DNA of 32,577 bases from NCBI GenBank assembly GCA_964501715.1, contig CAZCTR010000014.1, positions 1-32,577 of the forward strand. Reading direction: 5' to 3'. Origin of the DNA: M55B118 sp964501715. GTDB lineage: Bacteria; Bacillota_I; Bacilli_A; Izemoplasmatales; Izemoplasmataceae. A program made the position numbers and the translations under genes. Below the pieces are notes generated by a model, which was not told the origin of the DNA, did not search any database, and saw only the letters and a list, made by a program, of their open reading frames with translations. Of the stretch, positions 21,751-30,287 are shown in pieces. Every line of letters begins with the position of its first letter. Positions within the stretch are counted from its first letter, which is position 1.

Positions 21751-22827
21751 ATGGCAAAGAACAATGACAACAAAGTCGATAAGATCACCCGGGAATCCTG
21801 GATACTGAGCACCTTTCCCGAATGGGGGACATGGCTCAACGAGGAAATCGAACAGGAAGATGTGAAAAAAGGCACCTTCGCCATGTGGTGGCTCGGTTGC
21901 ACAGGCATCTGGCTCAAAACGGAGAATTCGACCAACCTTTTGGTCGACCTCTGGGTCAAATCCGGAAAACAGACGAAATCGAACCCATGGATGCGCGAAC
22001 AGCATCAGCACCAACGCATGATCGGCGTGCAGAAACTTCAACCCAACCTCAGAAACGTGCCAGTCGTCATCGACCCGTTCGCCATCAAGAACCTTGATGC
22101 GTTGCTTTCAACGCACGACCATGGCGACCATATCGATGAGAATGTGGCCGCCGCAGTCCTTCAGAACACCGAAAAGACACCGTTCATCGGCCCCAAGGCC
22201 TGCACCGACCTGTGGAGGAGCTGGGGCGTACCTGAAGAGCGCCTCATCACCGTGAAACCGGGAGACAGCGTCAAAGTCGGCGACACGGAAATCGTCGCGG
22301 TCGAATCATTCGACAGGACAGAACTGGTCACGGCGCCCAAAGGGGTCACCCTCAAGGACAAACCTGTCCAGGACCTTGATGAGAAAGCTGTCAACTATAT
22401 CTTCAAGACCCCCGGAGGCAGCGTCTATCACAGCGGGGACTCCCACTACTCGAACTATTTCGCCAAACACGGAAACGAGCACAAGATCGATGTCACCCTC
22501 GCCTCTTTCGGTGAGAACCCACGCGGCATGCAGGACAAGATGACCAGTGTCGATGTGCTCCGTGTCGCAGAGAATCTGAACACGGATGTCGTCATCCCGT
22601 TCCATCACGACATCTGGAGCAACTTCCAGGCGGATGCCAAGCTCGTGCTTGACATCTGGCGCTACAAGAAGGACCGCTTGCAATACAAGTTCTTCCCGTT
22701 CGTCTGGGAAGTCGGAGGCAAGTTCACCTATCCGAACGACCGCAAACGCCTCGAATACCATCACCCTCGCGGATTCGACGATGCGTTCGCCATCGAACCG
22801 GACCTGCCATACAAATCGATTCTTTAA
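21751..22827 (+). CDS. ulaG: L-ascorbate-6-phosphate lactonase UlaG
   Basis: A 358-aa cytoplasmic metallo-beta-lactamase-fold lactonase that opens L-ascorbate 6-phosphate to 3-keto-L-gulonate 6-phosphate. The metal motif STHDHGDHIDENV is clear near residue 115. Other expected blocks are MWWLGCTGIWLKT near residue 45, VYHSGDSHYSNYF (metal-bridging Asp) and VIPFHHDIWSN near the C-terminus. The length is nearly that of E. coli UlaG (354 aa). AAGGAGG precedes the ATG, 13 bases after ulaC. Confidence 0.95.
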   Translation: MAKNNDNKVDKITRESWILSTFPEWGTWLNEEIEQEDVKKGTFAMWWLGCTGIWLKTENSTNLLVDLWVKSGKQTKSNPWMREQHQHQRMIGVQKLQPNLRNVPVVIDPFAIKNLDALLSTHDHGDHIDENVAAAVLQNTEKTPFIGPKACTDLWRSWGVPEERLITVKPGDSVKVGDTEIVAVESFDRTELVTAPKGVTLKDKPVQDLDEKAVNYIFKTPGGSVYHSGDSHYSNYFAKHGNEHKIDVTLASFGENPRGMQDKMTSVDVLRVAENLNTDVVIPFHHDIWSNFQADAKLVLDIWRYKKDRLQYKFFPFVWEVGGKFTYPNDRKRLEYHHPRGFDDAFAIEPDLPYKSIL

Positions 22828-22865
22828 ACCCATAAAATAAAAATAATCAAAGAGGAGGATTCGTC

Positions 22866-23150
22866 ATGCTTAAAGTTCTCGCAGCCTGCGGAAACGGTCA
22901 GGGATCCAGTCAGATCATCAAGATGCGCATCCAGAAAGTGCTTGAAGGCAAGAACATAAAATGCAAAGTGGATCACGGAAGCGTAGGGGAAGCCAAGGCT
23001 TCGGCCAAGAATTATGACCTCGTGCTGGTGTCACACCAATTCGTTTCCGGCTTCCCGAAAGTTCCTGAGACCACGAAAATCGTCGGCCTCAAGAACCTGA
23101 TGGACAAGAAAGAGATCGAAGAGAAAGTCGACCAAGCCATGGGCTGGTAA
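22866..23150 (+). CDS. ulaB: PTS ascorbate-specific IIB component UlaB
   Basis: A 94-aa phospho-carrier that receives phosphate from UlaC and passes it to ascorbate in UlaA. VLAACGNGQGSSQIIKM holds the phosphorylated Cys at residue 8, followed by the family's glycine-rich loop. It ends with the usual EEKVDQAM helix. AGAGGAGG precedes the ATG. Confidence 0.94.
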   Translation: MLKVLAACGNGQGSSQIIKMRIQKVLEGKNIKCKVDHGSVGEAKASAKNYDLVLVSHQFVSGFPKVPETTKIVGLKNLMDKKEIEEKVDQAMGW

Positions 23151-23160
23151 AACACACTAG

Positions 23161-23190
23161 AAGACGGTCGAAAGCGATTTTGACCGTCTT
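23161..23190 (+). other. Intercistronic hairpin between ulaB and ulaD
   Basis: Perfect 9-bp stem AAGACGGTC/GACCGTCTT with a 12-base loop and no T tract. It may set the ratio of transporter to enzyme mRNA by stabilising the upstream part. Confidence 0.5.
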
Positions 23191-23213
23191 CATCATTAAA
23201 GGAGCTAAAAATC

Positions 23214-23864
23214 ATGTTGCCAAAACTGCAAGTAGCCTTAGACAACACATCCACCAAGGATGCCCTCGCATCCGTAAGACAATACGGGCATGCCATCGAT
23301 GTCATCGAGGTCGGCACCATCCTCCATGTCGCCGAAGGCCTCGAACCCGTACGCCTGCTCAGGGCGCTTTATCCCGAAAAGACCATACTCGCCGACATCA
23401 AGGGTGCGGACGCGGGCAGCCTGCTCGCGAAACAGTGCTTTGAAGCCGGTGCGACATGGATGACGGTAATCTGCTCAGCGGACATCGAGACCATGAAAGG
23501 CATGAAATCCGTCGCAAAAGAATATGGGACCGAACGGGATGTACAGATCGAGCTTTATGGCGATTGGACATTTGAGCACGCAAAGGCCTGGAAGGCGGCC
23601 GGACTCGACCAGGTGGTCTATCACCGCTCACGGGACGCCCAGGCGGCCGGAAAGAATTGGTCCGATGAGGACCTTGAAAAGATTGCCAAACTATCCGACA
23701 TGGGTTTCAAGGTGACTGTTACAGGCGGACTCAAGGTCGAGGACCTCAAGCTGTTCAAAGGCATTCCCGTCTACTGCTTCATAGCCGGAAGAAGCATCCG
23801 GGACGCCGAAAATCCAGAAGCGGCCGCGGAAGCCTTCAAAACAGAGATTGAAAGGCTCTGGTAG
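23214..23864 (+). CDS. ulaD: 3-keto-L-gulonate-6-phosphate decarboxylase UlaD
   Basis: A 216-aa TIM-barrel enzyme of the orotidine-5'-phosphate decarboxylase superfamily that converts 3-keto-L-gulonate 6-phosphate to L-xylulose 5-phosphate. LQVALDNT (Asp), IEVGTIL, ILADIKGADAG with the catalytic Asp-x-Lys-x-x-Asp, and HRSRDAQAAGKNWS are hallmarks of KGPDC. VTVTGGLK and CFIAGRSIRDA form the phosphate site. AAAGGAG precedes the ATG. Confidence 0.95.
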   Translation: MLPKLQVALDNTSTKDALASVRQYGHAIDVIEVGTILHVAEGLEPVRLLRALYPEKTILADIKGADAGSLLAKQCFEAGATWMTVICSADIETMKGMKSVAKEYGTERDVQIELYGDWTFEHAKAWKAAGLDQVVYHRSRDAQAAGKNWSDEDLEKIAKLSDMGFKVTVTGGLKVEDLKLFKGIPVYCFIAGRSIRDAENPEAAAEAFKTEIERLW

Positions 23865-23865
23865 C

Positions 23866-24708
23866 ATGGGCATCAAGCAAAACCCCATGGGCATCTATGA
23901 AAAAGCGATGCCGGACGCCTATGACTGGGATGCGAAACTCAGGGTCGCGAAGGCGGCCGGGTTCGATTATCTCGAAATCAGTATAGACGAGAGCGATGCG
24001 CGTCTTTCGCGTCTCGATTGGGGTGAGGAGGAGTTTGACACACTCAACGCGCTCATGAAAAAACACGATCTCCCCATCGTCTCCATGTGCCTCTCCGGAC
24101 ACCGGCGCTTCCCCTTCGGAAGCCATGATGAAGCAGCCCGTAAAAAGGCCCGCATCATGATGGAAAAAGCGTTGAACATGGCTGAGAAACTCCATATAAG
24201 GAACATCCAGCTCGCGGGATACGATGTCTATTATGAGAAAAGCGATGAATTGACCATCAAGCGGTTCCGCGAGGGTCTGACATCCGCCGCCCGCATGGCG
24301 GAAGCCAAAAACATCATGCTGTCGATCGAGATCATGGACACGGAACTGATAGGCACCATCACCCGCGGGCTTTCATTCATCGAACCGGTTCGCTCTCCCT
24401 ATTTGAAGCTCTATCCGGACCTCGGCAATCTCTCCAGATGGTCCGATGATCCCTCTCAGGAGCTTTTCATAGGGAAAGAGAGCATGGTTGCGATCCATCT
24501 CAAGGATACCCGTCCCGACACATTCAAGCGGGTGCCTTTCGGGGAGGGGACGGTCAATTTCCCGACCCTCTTCAAGACACTGAACACCCTCGAATACAAC
24601 GGCCCCTTCGTCATCGAGATGTGGGCGGACAATGATGAAGAGGAAACAGAAGAAGCCTGTGTGAAGCGTCTGAAGGACGCGCGATCCTGGCTTGAGGAAA
24701 GGATGTGA
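23866..24708 (+). CDS. ulaE: L-xylulose-5-phosphate 3-epimerase UlaE
   Basis: A 280-aa TIM-barrel sugar-phosphate epimerase that converts L-xylulose 5-phosphate to L-ribulose 5-phosphate. I chose the ATG at 23866, one base after the ulaD stop, because the product then starts MGIKQNPMGIYEKAMP, as in the family. An in-frame TTG at 23848 lies inside ulaD. Key blocks are FDYLEISIDESDARLSRLDW, SMCLSGHRRFPFGS, LSIEIMDTELIGTI (Glu), KLYPDLGNL (Asp), IHLKDTRPDTFKRVPFGEG (His) and FVIEMWAD (Glu). Confidence 0.94.
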   Translation: MGIKQNPMGIYEKAMPDAYDWDAKLRVAKAAGFDYLEISIDESDARLSRLDWGEEEFDTLNALMKKHDLPIVSMCLSGHRRFPFGSHDEAARKKARIMMEKALNMAEKLHIRNIQLAGYDVYYEKSDELTIKRFREGLTSAARMAEAKNIMLSIEIMDTELIGTITRGLSFIEPVRSPYLKLYPDLGNLSRWSDDPSQELFIGKESMVAIHLKDTRPDTFKRVPFGEGTVNFPTLFKTLNTLEYNGPFVIEMWADNDEEETEEACVKRLKDARSWLEERM

Positions 24709-24712
24709 CAAT

Positions 24713-25408
24713 ATGCTTGAATCCTTGAAAAAAAGCGTATATGAAGCTAATATAGAGATAGTGAAGCAAGGGCTTGTGATCTATACGTGGGGAAACGCAT
24801 CAGGGTATGACCCGGAGAAGGAACTCCTGGTGATCAAACCGAGCGGTGTCGATTATGACACCATGAAACCCGAGGACATGGTGGTCGTCGACCTTGATGG
24901 GAACGTCGTGGAAGGTTCGTACAAGCCATCCAGCGACACCCCGACCCACCGGTATCTCTACAGACGTTACCCGGACCTCCGCGGCATCGTCCATACCCAC
25001 TCGCAGTGGGCGACCATCTTTGCTCAGGCCCAACAAGGCATCCCCCCGCTCGGGACCACCCACGCCGATTATTTCCATGGAGGCATCCCCGTCACCAGAC
25101 CGCTCAAGGACAGCGAGATCCAGGGGGATTACGAATGGTTGACCGGCGCAGTCATCGCCGAGACCTATGAATCTTTGGAACAATCCCCGATCGATATTCC
25201 CGGCATCCTCGTCGCCGAACATGGCCCCTTCGCATTCGGCACCTCGCCCAATCAGGCGGCCCACAACGCGAAGGTTGTCGAGGAAGTGGCCAAGATGGCC
25301 TATCATACGTCCGTTTTAAGCGACGGCTTCAAACCCATGAACAAGACCTTGCTCGACAAGCATTACTTGAGAAAGCACGGCAAGAACGCATATTACGGAC
25401 AAAAATAA
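24713..25408 (+). CDS. ulaF: L-ribulose-5-phosphate 4-epimerase UlaF (AraD family)
   Basis: A 231-aa class II aldolase-type epimerase that makes D-xylulose 5-phosphate, feeding the pentose phosphate pathway. GLVIYTWGNASGYD and IKPSGVDYDTM are the phosphate and substrate loops. HTHSQWATIFA gives two Zn ligands, and the third His is in ILVAEHGPFAFG. SSDTPTH carries the conserved Asp. The start ATG 24713 is 4 bases after the ulaE stop, with AAAGGA upstream. An in-frame TTG at 24692 lies inside ulaE. Confidence 0.93.
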   Translation: MLESLKKSVYEANIEIVKQGLVIYTWGNASGYDPEKELLVIKPSGVDYDTMKPEDMVVVDLDGNVVEGSYKPSSDTPTHRYLYRRYPDLRGIVHTHSQWATIFAQAQQGIPPLGTTHADYFHGGIPVTRPLKDSEIQGDYEWLTGAVIAETYESLEQSPIDIPGILVAEHGPFAFGTSPNQAAHNAKVVEEVAKMAYHTSVLSDGFKPMNKTLLDKHYLRKHGKNAYYGQK

Positions 25409-25421
25409 GTAGGTGAGTCTC

Positions 25422-26390
25422 ATGAACAACCAGGATGAAAAAGATCTTCTGGTGGAAGTCTCCGTCATGTACTATCTTGAGAACATGACCCAGTCCGAGA
25501 TCGCGAAGAAGCTCTACATGTCCCGCCCCAAAGTGTCACGGCTTCTTCACAAGGCGAAAGAGGAGAACATCGTCGACATCCGCATCAATTATGACTCGAA
25601 CGAGTTCTCGCGCATCAAACGCAAGCTCAGACAGCTCTTCAAGGTCGACAACATCATCGTCGTCAAGACCTTGAACAAGGAAGAGGACACCATCAGGGAA
25701 CTCGGATACGCGGCCGCGAACGAACTCAAATACCAGCTTTCGGACAACCTCACCATCGGCATGTCATGGGGACGCACCATCAAGAGCACGGTGGACGCGT
25801 TCAAACCGAAGGCTTTCAAGAACACCCATGTCGTTGAACTGTTCGGTGCCGTGAACTATCGCGAGGACCGTCCCGAGATGCTGTCGATCGGCTTTGATTT
25901 CTCCAAGAAAATCGGCGGGACGTTCTTTCCCCTGCCCGCACCGGTCTTCATTCCGGAGGACTCCATATATGAGGCGCTAGTGAACAACACCCTTATCAGG
26001 AACACCTTGGATGCGATCGATGATTGCGACCTCATCATGACAGGTCTCGGTGTCATAAACACGGACGTTCCACAGAAGATCTGGGACTCCTATGTCGATC
26101 CGGATGCCAAGAAGGACATTCTGAACGCCGGCGGCGTCGGCTATGTGTGCGCACGCTTTATCGACCAGGACGGCGCCTTCATCGATCATAAGATCAACGA
26201 GAACGTGATCGGCATCAAGACTGAGAACATCAAGAAGAACAATCTGTTCATCGTCGCGGGAGGCCTTTATAAACAAAAGGCGATCCACGCATTCCTTAAG
26301 GACGGGCACGTCAATACGCTCGTCAGTGACGACAAGACCTTGAAAAAGGTCATTGAAGCCGAAGAAGAAGCGCTTCAATCAAGACTTTAA
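25422..26390 (+). CDS. SorC-family transcription regulator, probable ula regulator
   Basis: A 322-aa protein with an N-terminal HTH (about residues 18-45: SEIAKKLYMSRPKVSRLL) and a C-terminal SorC/CggR sugar-phosphate-binding domain. That domain includes LTIGMSWGRTI, HVVELFGAVNY, LPAPVFIP, DLIMTGLGVI and FIVAGGLYKQKAIHAFLKDG. AGGTGA lies 5 bases before the ATG at 25422; an in-frame GTG at 25413 is less likely. It is the last gene of the ula operon and the only regulator in the locus. It therefore probably binds the TGAACATATGTTCA operators and senses a pathway phosphate ester. E. coli uses a DeoR-type repressor (UlaR) instead. Confidence 0.88.
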   Translation: MNNQDEKDLLVEVSVMYYLENMTQSEIAKKLYMSRPKVSRLLHKAKEENIVDIRINYDSNEFSRIKRKLRQLFKVDNIIVVKTLNKEEDTIRELGYAAANELKYQLSDNLTIGMSWGRTIKSTVDAFKPKAFKNTHVVELFGAVNYREDRPEMLSIGFDFSKKIGGTFFPLPAPVFIPEDSIYEALVNNTLIRNTLDAIDDCDLIMTGLGVINTDVPQKIWDSYVDPDAKKDILNAGGVGYVCARFIDQDGAFIDHKINENVIGIKTENIKKNNLFIVAGGLYKQKAIHAFLKDGHVNTLVSDDKTLKKVIEAEEEALQSRL

Positions 26391-26413
26391 GACCATGAAA
26401 AAACTATAGAACC

Positions 26414-26451
26414 AAAAAAAGCCCGTGTGCAACCATTGCACCCGGGCTTTT
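26414..26451. terminator. Bidirectional terminator after the ula operon
   Basis: A 12-bp stem (26421-26432 with 26436-26447, one mismatch) flanked by seven A and four T. It also terminates the convergent rnhC gene. Confidence 0.85.
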
Positions 26452-26465
26452 CAATAAACTTCACA

Positions 26466-27374
26466 TCATAGGTTCTTCGCTTTTTCCGTGGTCTTGAAAT
26501 GGGTCTTCGCGACATTGTCCAAAAACCCCGTGCCATATTTGTCGATCAGGGTCCGAGCCTGGATGTCGACCTTCTTGGAGGCGCCTTTCAAAAGCCTCAC
26601 ACCGATCTTCTCACTCATCTTGTCGAGCTTGAAAAGATACGCATAGCGCGCGATGATGCTCGCGACTGCGACGCTCGCGTAAGCGTCCTCGGCACGGATC
26701 ATGAAGATATCGGGTGTGATCGGGTTCTTGAAATCCTTGAGGTACTTCATATAGGTGCTTTTCACACAGAACTGGTCGATGATGATGGGGACGTCACGCT
26801 TGGTTCTGTTCAGGACATTGTTCTGAGTCTGGCAATGAAGATAGGCTTTCAGGCTGTTCGCATTGTACCCTTTTTCTATGAGGGCGTTGTATTTCTTGTT
26901 CGGAAGGGTGAGCAGGGAGTACGGGACGATCTTCATGAGTTTCGGTGCCAATTCGCGGACAGTCGCGTCATCGAGTGTCTTGGAGTCCTGTATCTTGAGT
27001 TTCCTCAGCTTATCGATGTAGGTCTCATCGACATAGACGGCACAAACGCTCAAAGGGCCGAAATAATCCCCGACGCCGGATTCATCGCTGCCGATCGAAG
27101 GCTTGTAGAAATCCTCGGGCTTGGAGGGCTCGCCTTTGTCGGACGCATCAGTTTCGGGAGGTTCGAGTCCCAAAGTGTCATGCCAAAAGAAAAAGACCTC
27201 TTCCGCACGTTTACCTTGGAACATGGCCTTGTGCGAGGTATAGATGGTGATGGTCAGATCCTTGTCCTTGATGCGGGCGATGATGCTGCCTTCTTGAAGC
27301 GTGGTGATCTGCTGTTTGTAGAAGTCCATCAGGACGTCGATCTGCTTTATGGTCAGTGTCATGACAAAGTTCAT
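26466..27374 (-). CDS. rnhC: Ribonuclease HIII
   Basis: A 302-aa endonuclease that cuts the RNA strand of RNA-DNA hybrids. The N-terminal ~90 residues are the TBP-like substrate-binding domain typical of RNase HIII (LTIKQIDVLMDFY, ISIIARIKDKDL-type region). The catalytic domain begins PSIGSDESGVGDYFGPL with Asp and Glu. Further sites are IQDSKTLDD, VPIIIDQFC (Asp) and AEDAYASVAVASIIARYAY (Asp). I prefer the ATG at 27374, with AAAGGG about 10 bases away, over an in-frame GTG at 27383, which lies almost on the RBS. It is divergent from mutS2, an arrangement that is common in Firmicutes. Confidence 0.93.
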   Translation of the reverse strand: MNFVMTLTIKQIDVLMDFYKQQITTLQEGSIIARIKDKDLTITIYTSHKAMFQGKRAEEVFFFWHDTLGLEPPETDASDKGEPSKPEDFYKPSIGSDESGVGDYFGPLSVCAVYVDETYIDKLRKLKIQDSKTLDDATVRELAPKLMKIVPYSLLTLPNKKYNALIEKGYNANSLKAYLHCQTQNNVLNRTKRDVPIIIDQFCVKSTYMKYLKDFKNPITPDIFMIRAEDAYASVAVASIIARYAYLFKLDKMSEKIGVRLLKGASKKVDIQARTLIDKYGTGFLDNVAKTHFKTTEKAKNL

Positions 27375-27395
27375 GTTTTTCACACCCTTTAATGT

Positions 27396-27425
27396 ATTTT
27401 ACCATAGAATCTGTTAGAATGTAAG
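27396..27425 (-). promoter_or_regulatory. Possible rnhC promoter overlapping the mutS2 promoter region
   Basis: On the minus strand CTTACA (27420-27425), 18 bases, TAAAAT (27396-27401). On the plus strand TAGAAT at 27415-27420 may be the mutS2 -10. The two would overlap. Confidence 0.35.
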
Positions 27426-27442
27426 CGCAAAGAGGTGATCGC

Positions 27443-29764
27443 ATGCAATTCGACCTGGAGATACTGGAGTTCGACAAAATCCGCATATCCGTCTCAAAGG
27501 AAGCCCAAACTGAAGAGGGGAAGGGCCATGCCAAAAGCATGACCCCTTTTTCGGATTCAGACACCATCAAGACCCATATCCACGAGACCGACGAAGCCGC
27601 GGTGTTCTTCAGGCACAACGAACAGCCGGCCTTCGGAGGGATCCGCCCGATCAAAGATGCCGTGCGCCGTGCACAGATCGGCGGGACGATCGACGATGAA
27701 TCGTTCATGCGCCTATGGTCGCACATGGACATCGCCGCAGAGGTCAAACGCACCATGACGGCTTTCAGTGAAGCCGTGGAGGAAACATTCGACATCAACG
27801 CCTATGCGGACAGGATCGATCCGCTCAAGACGCTCAAGAAAGAGATCGGCTCCGTCTATGACACCGACGGGTCGATGAAGGACGACGCCTCTTCCGATTT
27901 GCGCTCGATCCGCCAGAGCCTGCAAAGCACAAGACGCAAGATCAAGACCACCCTCGAAAGTCTTGTCAAGCAGAAGAAGAGCCATTTGAGCGAACAGCTC
28001 GTCACACTCAGATACAACCGTTACTGCCTACCCGTCAAGGCCTCCGACAAGAACCATGTGAAAGGGACGGCCCTCGACTACTCCTCGAGCGGAGAGACGA
28101 TCTACATAGAACCCGCCAGCGTCCAGGACCTCGGCGCCAAGAAAGCCCGCCTTGAAGCCGACGAGGCCAAGGAGATGGAAAAGATACGCACCATGCTCTC
28201 AGGTGAGGTCGCCAAAGAAAGCGAAGCGCTCCAGGAGAACATACGGATGGTCGGGTGGCTTGATTTCGTCTTCGCGAAAGCCAGATACGCCCACAAGACA
28301 GAAAGTGTCGCCCCCAGTGTCAGTGACACGGTCCATCTCATACGCGCCCGTCACCCGCTGATCCATCCCGACGAGGTCGTCGCGAACACCATCACCTTCG
28401 ATGAGGATGACAGGATGATGATCATCACCGGGTCCAACACGGGCGGGAAGACGGTCACACTCAAGACGGCCGGCCTGCTTCAGCTCATGGCCCAAAGCGG
28501 ACTCATGATCCCTGCGCTCGAAGGCAGCTCCATCCGCCCGTTCAAGGCCATACGCGCCGATATCGGCGATGAGCAGTCGATCGAGCAGTCGCTTTCGACC
28601 TTCTCGTCTCACATGAGCCGTGTCGCCGACATCCTGACCCATTACGACGACGACCAGCTCGTGCTGCTCGATGAAGTGGGAAGCGGGACCGACCCCAAGG
28701 AGGGTTCGGCCCTCGCCATGAGTATCCTGACGCATCTTCTCAATAAGGACAGCCTGATCATCGCCACCACGCACTACCCCGAACTGAAAGCTTTCGCCTA
28801 CACCAAGGAGAAAGTCATGAACGCAAGCGTCGAGTTCGACGAGAACACCTTGAAACCGACCTACAGGTTGCTGCTGAGGACCCCAGGGGAGTCCCACGCG
28901 TTTCTGATCTCAAGACGCCTCGGACTGCCCGAGTCCATCGTGAAACATGCCGAAGAGGATGTGTTGACCACCAAAAGCGAAGTGAGCGACCTCATTGAGA
29001 AACTCAAGGAGGAGAGTTACAAGCTGGACGGGGAACTCAGACGTTACGAAACCTTGAACAGGACCCTCGAGGATGAAAAGACAGAACTCAGGAACATGAA
29101 GAAGGACTTGCAGAAGGAAAAGGAGTCGCTTCGTGAGAAGGTACGCAAGGAAAACGCCGAGGAGATGCGCACCCTCCGGGACAAGGCGAACTCCCTCATC
29201 GAAGAACTTGAGAGCATGAAGGAGACGTCATTCAAACCGCATGAGCTCGCAAGCAAGAAACATGACGCCAAATCGCTTTCAACCCCTGATATAGAAGAGA
29301 CAGCCGAGATTCCGGACCGCCCCTTCCAAAAAGGTGACATGGTCAGGGTGCTCAAATACAACCGTACGGGAGAACTTGTCGAAAAGAAGAAAAACGGTCG
29401 CTGGCTTGTCAAGATGGGGACCCTCAAAAGCCTCTTCAAGGAGGATGAGATCGAACTCACGGAAGCCAAACAGGAAAGCAGCCCGGAAGAAACGCAGTCG
29501 GCCCCGTCCATCAAAAAAACCGTCTCGAAGAGCCTGGACTTGCGAGGCATGCGGGTCGAGGAAGCCCGGGACGCCCTTGAGAAATACCTTGATGACGCCG
29601 CCATCAGCAAACAGCCCTATGCCACCATCATCCACGGTTTCGGCACCCTCGCTTTAAGGAAAATGGTCAAGGATTACCTGAAAGACCATGCGCTTGTCAA
29701 GCGTTACCGCGACGGCGAGATGGGTGAAGGCGGACAGGGAGCGACCATCGTGTATTTCGAATGA
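27443..29764 (+). CDS. mutS2: Endonuclease MutS2
   Basis: A 773-aa DNA-structure-specific MutS-family ATPase/nuclease that limits homologous recombination and, in Bacillus, rescues collided ribosomes. Residues about 1-310 are the core/lever region with SSGETIYIEPASV. The ATPase domain has IITGSNTGGKTVTLKTAG (Walker A), LVLLDEVGSGTDPKEGSA (Walker B) and TTHYPELKAFA. A long coiled coil runs from about 500 to 610. A KOW-like segment (FQKGDMVRVLKYNRTGELVE) follows. The C-terminal Smr domain carries LDLRGMRVEEA and IIHGFGTLALR. AGAGGTGAT precedes the ATG. Domain order and length agree with the family (about 785 aa). Confidence 0.96.
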   Translation: MQFDLEILEFDKIRISVSKEAQTEEGKGHAKSMTPFSDSDTIKTHIHETDEAAVFFRHNEQPAFGGIRPIKDAVRRAQIGGTIDDESFMRLWSHMDIAAEVKRTMTAFSEAVEETFDINAYADRIDPLKTLKKEIGSVYDTDGSMKDDASSDLRSIRQSLQSTRRKIKTTLESLVKQKKSHLSEQLVTLRYNRYCLPVKASDKNHVKGTALDYSSSGETIYIEPASVQDLGAKKARLEADEAKEMEKIRTMLSGEVAKESEALQENIRMVGWLDFVFAKARYAHKTESVAPSVSDTVHLIRARHPLIHPDEVVANTITFDEDDRMMIITGSNTGGKTVTLKTAGLLQLMAQSGLMIPALEGSSIRPFKAIRADIGDEQSIEQSLSTFSSHMSRVADILTHYDDDQLVLLDEVGSGTDPKEGSALAMSILTHLLNKDSLIIATTHYPELKAFAYTKEKVMNASVEFDENTLKPTYRLLLRTPGESHAFLISRRLGLPESIVKHAEEDVLTTKSEVSDLIEKLKEESYKLDGELRRYETLNRTLEDEKTELRNMKKDLQKEKESLREKVRKENAEEMRTLRDKANSLIEELESMKETSFKPHELASKKHDAKSLSTPDIEETAEIPDRPFQKGDMVRVLKYNRTGELVEKKKNGRWLVKMGTLKSLFKEDEIELTEAKQESSPEETQSAPSIKKTVSKSLDLRGMRVEEARDALEKYLDDAAISKQPYATIIHGFGTLALRKMVKDYLKDHALVKRYRDGEMGEGGQGATIVYFE

Positions 29765-29783
29765 GTTCATGCAAGCAAAACGA

Positions 29784-29812
29784 TTGTAATCACGCTTGAT
29801 TATTTGTATAAT
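29784..29812 (+). promoter_or_regulatory. Thioredoxin gene promoter
   Basis: TTGTAA (29784-29789), 17 bases, TATAAT (29807-29812). It excludes the upstream in-frame TTG at 29804 as a start. Confidence 0.7.
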
Positions 29813-29842
29813 GAGAATACAGTAATAGAAGGAGGAATGATT

Positions 29843-30151
29843 ATGGCAATTGTATATGCTGACAACACAAATCTCGATGAAAATGTAAAAGACGGGCTTG
29901 TATTGCTTGATTTCTACGCGGACTGGTGCGGACCATGCAAGATGCTCGGTCCTGTCGTCGAACAAGTCGATAGCGAAAACGATGATATCAAAGTTGTAAA
30001 AGTCAACGTTGATGAGAACATTGGCCTCGCCCAACAATACGGCGTCCAAGGCATCCCTTCACTTTTTGTCCTTAAAGACGGAAAAGTCGTTGCACAAAAA
30101 GCGGGATTCATGCCCAAAGACGCACTCGTGGACTGGGTCCGCAGCGCCTAA
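29843..30151 (+). CDS. trxA: Thioredoxin
   Basis: A 102-aa cytoplasmic disulfide reductase. The active site is DFYADWCGPCKMLGP with the CGPC pair near residues 29-32. The cis-Pro loop is VQGIPSLFVLKDGK. Length and fold pattern are standard. GGAGGA lies 6 bases before the ATG at 29843. It is monocistronic with its own promoter and terminator. Confidence 0.95.
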   Translation: MAIVYADNTNLDENVKDGLVLLDFYADWCGPCKMLGPVVEQVDSENDDIKVVKVNVDENIGLAQQYGVQGIPSLFVLKDGKVVAQKAGFMPKDALVDWVRSA

Positions 30152-30157
30152 CGAATG

Positions 30158-30185
30158 AAAAGCCTTGAAAAAGGCTTTTTTTTTC
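30158..30185 (+). terminator. Rho-independent terminator after trxA
   Basis: Stem AAGCCTT/AAGGCTT closed by a GAAA tetraloop and followed by nine T. Confidence 0.92.
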
Positions 30186-30265
30186 TGCCAATGGGACAGG
30201 TGTAGGCATCCTTGATTTTTTACCTTTAACACGTCATAGACGTTTTGTTTATCCCTTGAATCGTG

Positions 30266-30271
30266 TATAAT
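30266..30271 (+). promoter_or_regulatory. -10 element of the truB-ribF promoter
   Basis: Perfect TATAAT 17 bases before the truB start. The only -35 candidate (TTTTGT at 30243-30248) is weak. The leader would be very short. Confidence 0.45.
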
Positions 30272-30287
30272 AGACGCGGTGATAATT

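Noticed and set aside
26499..27392. Plus-strand ORF opposite rnhC
   Set aside because: Shadow ORF. The minus-strand frame carries the RNase HIII catalytic motifs.
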